Assembly (NCBI RefSeq): GCF_900096895.1
Contig: NZ_FMYO01000002.1
Location: 248,001-312,000, forward strand
Direction: 5' to 3'
DNA length: 64,000 bases
DNA from: Acinetobacter kookii
GTDB lineage: Bacteria; Pseudomonadota; Gammaproteobacteria; Pseudomonadales; Moraxellaceae
Below are positions 17,930-27,535 of the stretch, in pieces. Every line of letters begins with the position of its first letter. Position 1 is the first letter of the stretch. The translations under genes were made by a program, and so were the position numbers. The notes under the pieces are model-generated. The model was not told where the DNA came from. It saw only the letters and a list, made by a program, of their open reading frames with translations, and ran no database searches.

Positions 17930-18273
17930 GAATATTCTCTAAATATTTCACCCAATAAAATTTGTGCAGAATTATTTTTAGTAAAGTCCGGAAGTGTTGC
18001 AACAGATCATGACTTTAGGTGCCTATAGGGAGTTTTAGATACCCATGAAATCATTATTTCGCCAAGAGCAAATTTTGCTTTCTATTAAAAACAACCTGCA
18101 TTTTGTATAATAATATATCACTTTGTATATTTTTTGATAAATAAGTCACACTTTTTTAAGATAATTTGTATTGCCTATTTCAAGTTATTGTTTTCTATAC
18201 ACTCTATTAATAAAGATTTTTAAGCTAGGGAGTTATTAAGCCCCCCCCCTGCTGATAAAGAAATTTTTGAAAC
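17930..18273. promoter_or_regulatory. Upstream region of the polysaccharide synthase gene, with a nine-C tract
   Basis: About 340 bases without a credible gene. It is AT-rich with several TATAAT-like words (for example TGTATAATAATATATC near 18105). It contains an unbroken run of nine C at 18241-18249, the most extreme homopolymer in the window. A 21-codon ATG ORF at 18045 on the plus strand has no good ribosome-binding site. The promoter of the glycosyltransferase gene presumably lies in the part near 17930-18120; the C run is about 310 bases from its start. Confidence 0.4.
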
Positions 18274-18274
18274 A

Positions 18275-18301
18275 AAAAAGCCTGCAAATTGCAGGCTTTT
18301 T
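18275..18301 (-). terminator. Intrinsic terminator after phoU
   Basis: GCCTGCA and TGCAGGC form a stem around an AAT loop, with an A-run before and a T-run after; on the minus strand it follows phoU by about 19 bases. Confidence 0.85.
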
Positions 18302-18319
18302 ATTTAATTATTCTAGTAA

Positions 18320-19036
18320 TTAACGCTGAACTTTTTGTTCAATCTCTTCTACGCTGGTATGGCGTACATCTAAACCCTTGACCATATAAATGACTTGTTC
18401 AGAAATATTGCGGGCATGGTCGCCAATCCGTTCCAGAGAACGCAGCACCCACATCACATTGATGACCCGGGAAATATGCCGCGGATCTTCAATCATATAC
18501 GTCATTAAAGTACGGGTCGCAGACTGGTATTCACGGTCAATATCGGCATCGGCCAGCAGCACACGCAAAGCCTGATCGACATCCAGACGGGCAAAGGCAT
18601 CCAGGGCGTCATGAATCATCACCCGAACCTGATTGCCAATATGACGGGTTTCCATATAACCACGCGGTGAACTGCCCTCTTCACATAAATTTTGTGCAAT
18701 ACGGGCAATTTTTGCCGCTTCATCACCAATACGTTCCAGGTCAGTATTGGCCTTGGACATGGCAATGACCATACGCAAATCAATTGCAGCAGGATGACGG
18801 CGTGCCAGAATCAGGGTCAAGGCTTCATCAATCTCGGTTTCCATACGATTGACCACATTGTCCTGAAATTGCACCTCAATCGCTAAAGTGGCATCGGTAT
18901 CCAACAAGGCATGAATACTGTTGGCCACTTGCTGTTCGACCAGGCCCCCCATGGTCATGAATTTGGTATTTACATCTTGCAAATCTTCATTAAATTGCGA
19001 AGAAATATGGTGATTTAACACCGGATTATTTGGCAA
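18320..19036 (-). CDS. phoU: Phosphate-signalling protein PhoU
   Basis: PhoU is the negative regulator that links the PstSCAB phosphate transporter to the PhoR/PhoB two-component system. The 238-residue all-helical protein shows the two three-helix PhoU repeats, with the metal-binding E/D-x3-D motifs: TEIDEALTLILARRHPAAIDLR and MSKANTDLERIGDEA in the first, and RSLERIGDHARNISE in the second. The annotated start is a TTG with a GGAG nine bases upstream, giving MPNNPVLNHHIS; a GTG at 19021 is the alternative. The pst and phoBR genes are not in the window, so phoU is unlinked from them here. Confidence 0.94.
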   Translation of the reverse strand: MPNNPVLNHHISSQFNEDLQDVNTKFMTMGGLVEQQVANSIHALLDTDATLAIEVQFQDNVVNRMETEIDEALTLILARRHPAAIDLRMVIAMSKANTDLERIGDEAAKIARIAQNLCEEGSSPRGYMETRHIGNQVRVMIHDALDAFARLDVDQALRVLLADADIDREYQSATRTLMTYMIEDPRHISRVINVMWVLRSLERIGDHARNISEQVIYMVKGLDVRHTSVEEIEQKVQR

Positions 19037-19130
19037 GGGACGTACTCCACAACAGCGATTTTAAAATGAATGATTGTGTTCAATATTAAAGCATATCAAC
19101 TATGAAGTTTTTATGACAAAAACTGCAAGA

Positions 19131-20483
19131 TTAGCCGGCCGGCTTGAACGACTTGTCAACCAGCCAGGCATTCATTTCTTCAAGGTCTTTTTCGGTCAAT
19201 TTACCGACCGATGCTTTTAAACGCAGCACATTAATCAAATAATCATATTTTGCGTTTAAATAATCCTGTTTGGCAGAAAAAGCATTGCGTTGGGCCAGCA
19301 GCACATCGACCATGGTTTTTAAGCCTTCCTGATATTGTGCCTGAGAGGCCCGGGAAACCACTTCCGAGGAATCCATGGCAGCTTTTCGTGCCTGCAATTT
19401 GGCTTGATCGGTTTCTACCTGCATATAAGATTTTTTCACATCGGTATTGGCCTTGCGAATCGCAGCATCCAGTTGAGATTCGCTTTTTTTCACGTTCACC
19501 GCGGCTTTTTGAATGGATTTCTGTGTTCTGCCCCCGGTATAAACGTTCCAGTTCATCTCTACGCCAATCTGGTCAAACTTGCCATCGCTGGACACCACAT
19601 TTTGCGGGGACTGCTTGATATAACCATACGTCCCTACCGCCTCAATTTGTGGATATAAGGCGGCTTTTTCTACCCGCTTCTGGTCTTCTGCATAATGCTG
19701 CTGTATGCGTGCCTGCTGAACAGAAAGATTCTGGCTGAGTGCCAGCGCTGTCCAGGCATCCAGATCTGCTGGATAAGGCTTCTGAAATTGAAAATCGTCC
19801 CGGAGTACGGCTAGACTTTCTTGATAGGGTCCGATTAACTGGGACAGTTGTTCCTGTGCCAAAACCAGTTGCACATGCGTGGCAATTCGGTTGGCCCGGG
19901 CACTTTCATATTGTGCATTGGCCTCACTGACATCGCTTTTTGCCACTAGGCCTTCTTTCAGTTTGGCATTCATGACATTCAGCTGTTCGAACAGAGCTTT
20001 TTCTTCCTGAAGATTGGCTACGGTTAAACTCTGCTGACGCAATACATTAAAATAACTTTCAGAAACATTTAAAATGTGTTCCTGGCGCTGCAATTGTAAA
20101 GTGATTTCACTCAGGCTGACGGACGTTTTGACCTGTTTTAAACCTTCCCAGACATCCCAGCGGAAGATCGGCTGGCGTGCAGTAATGGCAATTTGTCGAG
20201 TGGTGGACGATGAAGCCGCAAATGCATCGGAAGGAAAACCCGGTATAGTGCTGTCACTGGTCTGCTGGCTTTTACGCGCCACATTTCCAGAAATAGTCAC
20301 CGTTGGCAGTAAATTCCCTTTGGCAATGCCGAAATTGAGTTGATCTGCTTCATACTGTAAAAGATTGGCTTGCCAATTGGGATCGCTGTTTTTTGCCCGC
20401 TGATAGGCTTCCACCAAATCTAAAGCATGACTCCATGAGCTGAACAACAACGCCCATGCACCAATGAGTATTTTAATATCCAT
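19131..20483 (-). CDS. tolC: TolC-family outer-membrane channel
   Basis: A 450-residue outer-membrane efflux/secretion channel protein. It has a signal peptide (cleavage about SWSHA) and the mature start LDLVEAYQRAKNSDPNW, characteristic of TolC-type (type I secretion outer-membrane, TIGR01844-like) proteins. Two internally similar halves of long amphipathic helices and short strands can be seen (GNLLPTVTISG; ALYPQIEAVGTYG). It would form a trimeric tunnel spanning outer membrane and periplasm and serve RND or other inner-membrane pumps. No membrane-fusion or pump gene lies beside it, so it is a shared, stand-alone channel; this fits a general TolC rather than a pump-specific OprM type, and lacks a lipobox. 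Confidence 0.88.
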   Translation of the reverse strand: MDIKILIGAWALLFSSWSHALDLVEAYQRAKNSDPNWQANLLQYEADQLNFGIAKGNLLPTVTISGNVARKSQQTSDSTIPGFPSDAFAASSSTTRQIAITARQPIFRWDVWEGLKQVKTSVSLSEITLQLQRQEHILNVSESYFNVLRQQSLTVANLQEEKALFEQLNVMNAKLKEGLVAKSDVSEANAQYESARANRIATHVQLVLAQEQLSQLIGPYQESLAVLRDDFQFQKPYPADLDAWTALALSQNLSVQQARIQQHYAEDQKRVEKAALYPQIEAVGTYGYIKQSPQNVVSSDGKFDQIGVEMNWNVYTGGRTQKSIQKAAVNVKKSESQLDAAIRKANTDVKKSYMQVETDQAKLQARKAAMDSSEVVSRASQAQYQEGLKTMVDVLLAQRNAFSAKQDYLNAKYDYLINVLRLKASVGKLTEKDLEEMNAWLVDKSFKPAG

Positions 20484-20760
20484 TTTTTATAGTAAATCCC
20501 TACTAGCGACCCGCGACCATCCATAGACACGCATATTTATAATAAAAACTATGCAATATTAAAATGATCTTCTCAATTTTCCGTATGATTTTTATTAATT
20601 TTTACCTTCTGTACATGCTTGATCCATCGGCCTTCATCGAACTTGTCCATCATCACAGCGCGTAACCAAAACCCTCCACAACACTACAAAAACAAAGACT
20701 TTTTCAGTTATACAATACCCGCATACCCTACAAATCATTGCCGCATATACCCGATATAGA

Positions 20761-21828
20761 ATGACTGTGCCTTTAAAAACAAATTTTTCTGTTAAGCAAT
20801 GCTTTCCTTTGTTTATTTTTATCCTTCTCATCGGGTGTCAAAAACCCGAGCCTCAACCTATCCCAGAACAGGTACAAAAACAATCACAACAAGATGAAAC
20901 GGTAGATTTAACGTTATTATGCAAAAATCTTGAAAAAAACATGCTGGCCATTAATGCCGAACGCACCACTTTTGCACTGGAACAGATTAATCAGGATCTC
21001 AAGTTATGCTTGCCGCTGTCGACATTAGCGGAACAACAACATTTATTAAAACTGTCCAATCAAATGTACGACAGCTTTCTCAGCGTGGATAGAACCGCGT
21101 CACAACAAGTCGCTTTTGAAGCATATGCTTTTGATTTATCGCAGCATCCGACCATTCAACAACACCATTTTGAACAACTGAATTTACGTGATCAATATCT
21201 ATTAAAACATAAAGGGCAAGCCTATATAGAGTTATATGATCGCGGTAAAGGCCAGATTAATTATCGCCGCAGTCCTGAATATTTAGCCAGAATTTTTGCG
21301 CCTTATATGCCGCCAGCCGAACAGGTCTTTATCGAAAATTTGGCTAGCCAAAATATGCTACCGGTATTTTCAGATCAAATCCTAATTATTGAACCGCACG
21401 AAATTGTGTCCCGAGCTTTATTTTGGGAAGATTATTTAAATCAATATCCAAAGAGCAGCTATCGCAAAGATGCTGAGTATCTTTTACAGATGTATACCCT
21501 GTTTTTATTTAAAGGCATGAGTGATTCACCTGTCTCGGATACTTATCTGGATCAATATGCCATCCAAAGTAGTTCGCTGGATGAAATTGAAAAATTAGCC
21601 CAGGTCAAAAATTCACATTTAGCCGTTCAAGCGAACAAGTTTCTGCAATTTCTGCAATTATCTGAACAGCAGCGTTTAAAAGAAATTCCAGTCCAGCTCA
21701 GCCCTAAAGAACAACAGTCGATGTCTGAAAAGCAGCTTGCACTCAAACAGTTAGATGAATATTTAGGTCTACAAAATCTAAGCCTTTCCAACCCGCGCGA
21801 CTGTTTTAGTGATGCGGTTTGTCTTTAA
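20761..21828 (+). CDS. Predicted lipoprotein of unknown function
   Basis: A 355-residue protein with a lipoprotein signal: basic start, hydrophobic FPLFIFILLIGC with Cys26 as the probable lipid-bearing residue, then a Pro/Gln-rich linker (QKPEPQPIPEQVQKQS). The rest is mainly helical and rich in Gln, Leu and Tyr, with no catalytic motif I can name. Two further cysteines occur in CKNLEKN and LKLCLPL and a pair near the C-terminus (RDCFSDAVCL), so periplasmic disulfides are possible. The helix content suggests a solenoid-like or adaptor protein. It is divergent from tolC and lies upstream of the thiC riboswitch. I do not recognise the family. Confidence 0.75.
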   Translation: MTVPLKTNFSVKQCFPLFIFILLIGCQKPEPQPIPEQVQKQSQQDETVDLTLLCKNLEKNMLAINAERTTFALEQINQDLKLCLPLSTLAEQQHLLKLSNQMYDSFLSVDRTASQQVAFEAYAFDLSQHPTIQQHHFEQLNLRDQYLLKHKGQAYIELYDRGKGQINYRRSPEYLARIFAPYMPPAEQVFIENLASQNMLPVFSDQILIIEPHEIVSRALFWEDYLNQYPKSSYRKDAEYLLQMYTLFLFKGMSDSPVSDTYLDQYAIQSSSLDEIEKLAQVKNSHLAVQANKFLQFLQLSEQQRLKEIPVQLSPKEQQSMSEKQLALKQLDEYLGLQNLSLSNPRDCFSDAVCL

Positions 21829-21920
21829 GCCTGGGTCGCTCTCCCTGTTCAATACCCCAGGCAAAAGCGATATTTTATGTGAATGTTTTTTTGTGGTTCG
21901 GCATGTTAAGATGACGCATA

Positions 21921-22038
21921 GCTTGACGGAGCGCGAGTAATAACTTGCTGAGATCACCTAAATTCTATATGCAGCTATGGCATTTGATGGTGAGTACCGT
22001 TGAACCTGATCAGGTTAAGACCTGCGTAGGAATCAAGC
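21921..22038 (+). promoter_or_regulatory. Thiamine pyrophosphate (TPP) riboswitch aptamer
   Basis: The THI-box signature is clear: GCTGAGAT near 21949-21956, then ACCGTTGAACCTGATCAGGTTAAGACCTGCGTAGGAA, read in pieces between 21997 and 22032. The outer helix P1 forms between GCTTGA (21921-21926) and TCAAGC (22033-22038). It precedes thiC, the classic TPP-repressed gene. TPP binding to such aptamers lowers thiC expression. A possible switching partner lies downstream (see the separate entry). Confidence 0.93.
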
Positions 22039-22075
22039 CATCAAAAAACCTAAGCCTTCAATTTATCCATGCTGA

Positions 22076-24055
<1,980 letters not shown>

Positions 24056-24089
24056 TTCTGAAAAAAAAATCTTTTATTTTCATGAAATT

Positions 24090-24128
24090 CTCAGTTAGGA
24101 TGAGTGTATGATTTTCATCCTGACTGAG
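24090..24128 (+). promoter_or_regulatory. Strong hairpin covering the ribosome-binding region of the nudF gene
   Basis: CTCAGTTAGGATGA (24090-24103) pairs with TCATCCTGACTGAG (24115-24128) over 14 base pairs including one T-G wobble, with an 11-base loop. The stem ends four bases before the nudF ATG, so any Shine-Dalgarno (TGAG) is inside it. There is no T-run after it, so it is not an ordinary terminator for thiC. Confidence 0.6.
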
Positions 24129-24132
24129 CTAT

Positions 24133-24753
24133 ATGAATATTATTAAACAAGCGACCTATCATCGCGACCAAGTCCAAGTTCAGTCCCGTGAATATCTTTT
24201 TCGTGGCTTCATTCAGGTTGAAAAAGTGAATCTCTGTCATCGCTTATTTAACCAGAGCGAATTCACTCCAGTCATGCAGCGCGAACTGATTCACCGACCC
24301 GAAGCCGCAGGTGTCCTGATTTATGATGATGCCCAGCAAAAATTTGCCCTGATTGAGCAATTCCGTGTCGGTGCGCTGGATGATCCAGAATCCCCCTGGC
24401 AATTGGAAATTATTGCCGGTGTTCTCGATGGCAATGAATCACCAGAGAACTGCTTACGCCGTGAAAGTCTAGAGGAATCGGGCTGCGAGATTGATCAGTT
24501 ACAGCATTTATTCAGCTTTTATCCTTCAGCTGGGGCCTGCTCTGAACTGTTCCACTTATATAGTGCCCAGGCACATCTTCCGCAGCAAGGCGGAATCTTT
24601 GGCATGCCGGATGAAGGAGAAAACATTCAGCTGCATATCATTGATTATGATCAGATCACGATTTTACTGAGTAATGGCCGTTTAAAGAATGCACCGGTCA
24701 TAATGGCCTTGCAATGGCTGCAACAACATATTAAAACAACAAGGAATGTCTAA
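24133..24753 (+). CDS. nudF: ADP-ribose pyrophosphatase (Nudix hydrolase)
   Basis: NudF hydrolyses ADP-ribose to AMP and ribose-5-phosphate, limiting unwanted ADP-ribosylation. The 206-residue protein holds the Nudix box GX5EX7REUXEEXGU as GVLDGNESPENCLRRESLEESG (read in two parts, residues about 96-117), and an N-terminal strand region (VQSREYLFRGFIQVEKVNL) typical of the homodimeric ADPRase type. Its stop overlaps the first possible start of cpdA and is followed by an AAGGAG, so nudF-cpdA are translated together; the same pair is found in E. coli. The region ahead of the ATG is folded into a strong hairpin. Confidence 0.92.
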   Translation: MNIIKQATYHRDQVQVQSREYLFRGFIQVEKVNLCHRLFNQSEFTPVMQRELIHRPEAAGVLIYDDAQQKFALIEQFRVGALDDPESPWQLEIIAGVLDGNESPENCLRRESLEESGCEIDQLQHLFSFYPSAGACSELFHLYSAQAHLPQQGGIFGMPDEGENIQLHIIDYDQITILLSNGRLKNAPVIMALQWLQQHIKTTRNV

Positions 24754-24763
24754 GGAGCCAGAC

Positions 24764-25573
24764 ATGACTTTATCCAACAATAATCAAGACCAGCAAGACT
24801 GGACCATTATTCAAATTTCAGATACACACTTGATGAATCAGGAAGATTTAGAATTTGTGCACATGAATCCAGAACACAGCTTTCAATCGGTTATGCAGCA
24901 AATTCGACAGCAATATCCAAATGTCGATGCCATTATCAATACGGGTGACCTGGCTCAAGTCCCGGTTGCAGAAACCTATAGCCGTTATCTGTCTTTTATG
25001 CAGCGGCTAGGGATTCCGTTTTATCAGATTCCGGGTAATCATGACAATATTGATATCTTCCCGTTCTACCAAAATAAAGACGAAGCACAGGCCATTCATT
25101 TTGGCAGATGGAGCTTTGTGCTATTAAACAGTGCAGTACAAGACAGAATCGACGGCTGGATTAAACAAGAGCAACTGCAACAACTGGAGGTACTTTTAGC
25201 AAAACTGCAACAGCAATTCGTCATCGTGGCATGTCATCACCATCCTTTTGAAATGCGATCAACATGGATCGATCAGCACATCTTGAAAAATACTGAAAAT
25301 TTAACCGATATTCTGGCCAAGCACAGCAATGTCAAAGCGGTTATTTTTGGTCATGTGCATCAGGATTCGTGCCATGAATGGCAGCACATCCAGTTTATTT
25401 CTACCCCATCCACCTGTATTCAGTTCAAACCCTTAAGTGAAGATTTTGCCCTGGATGATGAAGCTCCAGGTTTTCGTGTCCTGCATCTGAAAGCCAATGG
25501 TGAGCTTGAAACCCAAATTCACCGAGTTCTAACAGCACGACAACAAATTAATCGTGAAATTTCAGGTTATTAA
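24764..25573 (+). CDS. cpdA: 3',5'-cyclic-AMP phosphodiesterase CpdA
   Basis: CpdA is a cytoplasmic metallophosphoesterase that hydrolyses cAMP to AMP and so tunes Crp/Vfr-type signalling. The 269-residue protein shows the calcineurin-like metal sites in order: QISDTHL (D-x-H), NTGDLAQ (GD), PGNHDN (GNHD), CHHHPF and GHVHQD (GHxH). The ATG at 24764 has a perfect AAGGAG six bases upstream and is preferred to the in-frame ATG at 24746 that overlaps nudF. In Acinetobacter the type IV pilus and competence programmes respond to cAMP-Vfr, which makes this a plausible link to the pilus genes elsewhere in the window; that is inference. Confidence 0.9.
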   Translation: MTLSNNNQDQQDWTIIQISDTHLMNQEDLEFVHMNPEHSFQSVMQQIRQQYPNVDAIINTGDLAQVPVAETYSRYLSFMQRLGIPFYQIPGNHDNIDIFPFYQNKDEAQAIHFGRWSFVLLNSAVQDRIDGWIKQEQLQQLEVLLAKLQQQFVIVACHHHPFEMRSTWIDQHILKNTENLTDILAKHSNVKAVIFGHVHQDSCHEWQHIQFISTPSTCIQFKPLSEDFALDDEAPGFRVLHLKANGELETQIHRVLTARQQINREISGY

Positions 25574-25621
25574 CTTTTCATTTTGTTTTTTTTCTATTAC
25601 TTTATGCCTTCTAAAGGAAGC

Positions 25622-25678
25622 ATGCTCGGTAGAATCCAAGCATCAAAGACTATCAAAAAGCACAAAAAGTCTATATGA
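25622..25678 (+). CDS. Candidate 18-codon leader ORF upstream of dksA
   Basis: An ATG with a strong AAAGGAAG ribosome-binding site (25613-25620) opens a short basic peptide, MLGRIQASKTIKKHKKSI, ending in TGA at 25676. A second ten-codon frame (ATG at 25679) follows immediately. The pair lies about 100 bases before dksA. No terminator or antiterminator hairpin is obvious between them. It may be a regulatory leader, a small protein or chance. Confidence 0.35.
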   Translation: MLGRIQASKTIKKHKKSI

Positions 25679-25723
25679 TGACGACCCTCGAAGGAAAATC
25701 TCCTTAGGGTTGGATAAAAACAC

Positions 25724-25753
25724 TTGCATATCACCATATTTTTTGCGTATAGA
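25724..25753 (+). promoter_or_regulatory. Candidate dksA promoter
   Basis: TTGCAT (25724-25729) and TATAGA (25748-25753) are 18 bases apart and lie about 30 bases before the dksA start. If it is used, the leader ORF at 25622 would not be on this transcript. Confidence 0.35.
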
Positions 25754-25782
25754 TAGTACGCATATGATGAGGAATGCCCTAT

Positions 25783-26310
25783 ATGGCGAATGACAACCAA
25801 AATCAAGTCTTGGACGAACAAACTGATGTTGTAGATGAAAAATCTACCAAACGCGTGCGTAAAACAAAGCCAAAAGCGTCAGAAAGTGGTTCTACTGCTA
25901 GCTTATTTGGTATTGCACCTTATCAGCCTAAAAAAAATGAAGAATACATGTCTGAAGGACAGCTTGAGCATTTCCGCCAGATCTTGATGGCATGGAAAGC
26001 AGAGTTGATGTCTGAAGTAGACCGCACCCTAAACACCATGCAAGACGAAAATACCGCATTGCCTGACGTGAATGACCGTGCCACACAAGAAGAAGAGTTT
26101 GCCATCGAACTCCGTACCCGTGACCGTGAACGCAAGCTGATCCGCAAGATTGAGCAATCTATCGAAGCGATTAAAAACGACGATTACGGTTTCTGTGAAA
26201 CATGTGGTATTGAAATTGGCCTGCGTCGTCTTGAAGCACGTCCAACGGCTACCCTTTGTATTGACTGCAAAACCCTGGCAGAAATCAAAGAGAAGCAAAA
26301 TAACGGTTAA
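25783..26310 (+). CDS. dksA: RNA polymerase-binding transcription factor DksA
   Basis: DksA binds the secondary channel of RNA polymerase and, with ppGpp, mediates the stringent response at rRNA and amino-acid promoters. The 175-residue protein contains the coiled-coil finger with the acidic tip (DENTALPDVNDRATQEEE) and a C4 zinc finger CETCGIEIG...CIDC near residues 140-163. It is longer than the 151-residue E. coli protein because of an N-terminal Lys/Thr-rich tail of about 40 residues (VRKTKPKASESGS), typical of Moraxellaceae. The ATG at 25783 has GAGGA nine bases upstream; an ATG at 25774 is too close to it. gluQRS follows, as in many proteobacteria. Confidence 0.95.
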   Translation: MANDNQNQVLDEQTDVVDEKSTKRVRKTKPKASESGSTASLFGIAPYQPKKNEEYMSEGQLEHFRQILMAWKAELMSEVDRTLNTMQDENTALPDVNDRATQEEEFAIELRTRDRERKLIRKIEQSIEAIKNDDYGFCETCGIEIGLRRLEARPTATLCIDCKTLAEIKEKQNNG

Positions 26311-26336
26311 TACTGTGTTAAGTAATCCCTCCCTGA

Positions 26337-26359
26337 CCCTCCCTTTAAGAAAGGGAGGG
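26337..26359 (+). repeat. Perfect 10-bp hairpin of a CCCTCCCTTT-type intergenic repeat
   Basis: CCCTCCCTTT (26337-26346) and AAAGGGAGGG (26350-26359) pair perfectly around AAG. A partial direct copy, CCCTCCCTGA, precedes it at 26327-26336. The form resembles short pyrimidine-rich palindromic repeats scattered between genes in Acinetobacter; copy number cannot be judged from one window. It sits between dksA and the gluQRS start. Confidence 0.6.
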
Positions 26360-26377
26360 AAAGCAGAAGAGAATTAC

Positions 26378-27232
26378 GTGGGTCGGTTTGCGCCATCGCC
26401 AACCGGCCCTTTGCATTTTGGTTCACTCATTACAGCGGTGGCCAGTTATTGCGATGCCCGTGCCCATCAGGGTCAATGGCTGGTGCGGATTGAAGATACC
26501 GACATTCCCCGGATTTACCCAGGTAGTGAAGAGCATATCCTGCGTTCAATCGATGCATTCCAGTTTGAGCCTGATGCCGAGATCATTTTCCAGAAAGACC
26601 GCCTCGATATTTATGAATATGTCATAGAACATCTGCATCAGCAAGGCTGGGTCTATGCCTGCCAGTGCACCCGTAAAATGCTCGGTTCCAATCATATCTA
26701 CGCCGGAACCTGCCGCGATTTAAACCTGCCTTTCGAGCAGCAAGCCATTCGTCTGAAAGTATCAGATCAGACCATTTGTTTCACTGATCGCCTGCAAGGT
26801 ACACACTGTTCCAATCTGCAATACGACCTGGGTGATTTTGTGTTGAAGCGCCGTGATGGCATTATCAATTACCAGCTGGCAGTGGTGGTCGATGATTATC
26901 TGCAAGGCATGACCCATGTGGTTCGCGGCGCAGATCTGCTGGATAATACCGAACGGCAAATCTGGCTCGGTTCGCTGCTGGGTTATCCGCAACTTGAATA
27001 TATGCATCTGCCTTTAGCAATGAACGCTCAGGGACAAAAACTCTCTAAACAGAATCTGGCCCAAGCACTCGATCTGAAGCGTGCTCCCGAATTATTGCAG
27101 CAAGCCATTCGCGCCTTGCACCAGCCGGAAGTTGATTTAGACATACCGGAAAATATGCTGAAACAGGCCATTGCCCAGTGGAATACAGACTTCATTCCAC
27201 ATACAACTGAGCTACACGGCAGCTATTTATAA
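26378..27232 (+). CDS. gluQRS: Glutamyl-Q tRNA(Asp) synthetase
   Basis: GluQRS is a truncated GluRS paralogue that charges glutamate onto the queuosine base of tRNA(Asp) without using a tRNA acceptor end. The catalytic Rossmann domain is present from GRFAPSPTGPLHFGSL (the HIGH equivalent is LHFG) through VRIEDTD to the KMSKS-like region QKLSKQN; the anticodon-binding domain of GluRS is absent. The zinc site shows as CQCTRK and YAGTCR. The start is uncertain: no ATG is available. GTG at 26378 (AAGAG upstream) gives 284 residues starting at the first conserved strand; GTG at 26315 would translate through the hairpin repeat. dksA-gluQRS linkage is conserved. Confidence 0.88.
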   Translation: MGRFAPSPTGPLHFGSLITAVASYCDARAHQGQWLVRIEDTDIPRIYPGSEEHILRSIDAFQFEPDAEIIFQKDRLDIYEYVIEHLHQQGWVYACQCTRKMLGSNHIYAGTCRDLNLPFEQQAIRLKVSDQTICFTDRLQGTHCSNLQYDLGDFVLKRRDGIINYQLAVVVDDYLQGMTHVVRGADLLDNTERQIWLGSLLGYPQLEYMHLPLAMNAQGQKLSKQNLAQALDLKRAPELLQQAIRALHQPEVDLDIPENMLKQAIAQWNTDFIPHTTELHGSYL

Positions 27233-27286
27233 ACCTCGGATTATCGTTAAGCTAAAAACACCTACACCAGTCATGGCAGAATCACG

Positions 27287-27520
27287 ATGTTTTTTATATT
27301 TGGCATTGGCCCTAAAACCAAAGTGGTCGAGAAAAATCAGTTTTTATGTCCGGTATGCAGAACCAGAAGTGCCTATGAATTAAAACAGCAGCGTAATTAT
27401 TTTTCTTTATTTTTTATCCCACTGATTCCCCTCTCAAAAGCCAAAGGAGAATTTGTGAAATGTTTACACTGTGGAACCGAAATGCCGAGCACAGTGTTAA
27501 ACCATGCTCGGCCAGATTGA
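27287..27520 (+). CDS. Small zinc-ribbon protein
   Basis: A 77-residue protein with two Cys pairs, CPVC (about residues 21-24) and CLHC (about 59-62), forming a zinc ribbon; between them is a hydrophobic stretch (NYFSLFFIPLIPLSKAKGEF) typical of the zinc-ribbon-15 type, which sits near membranes. The N-terminal FFIFGIGPKTKV is also family-like. Function unknown. It is convergent with ftsW, only 15 bases away, with no evident terminator between them. Confidence 0.75.
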   Translation: MFFIFGIGPKTKVVEKNQFLCPVCRTRSAYELKQQRNYFSLFFIPLIPLSKAKGEFVKCLHCGTEMPSTVLNHARPD

Positions 27521-27535
27521 TCGTCCGAATCAACG

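Noticed and set aside
18045..18110. 21-codon ORF MKSLFRQEQILLSIKNNLHFV upstream of the glycosyltransferase
   Set aside because: The GGGAG is too far (12 bases) from the ATG and the frame stops inside an AT-rich promoter-like stretch; probably chance.
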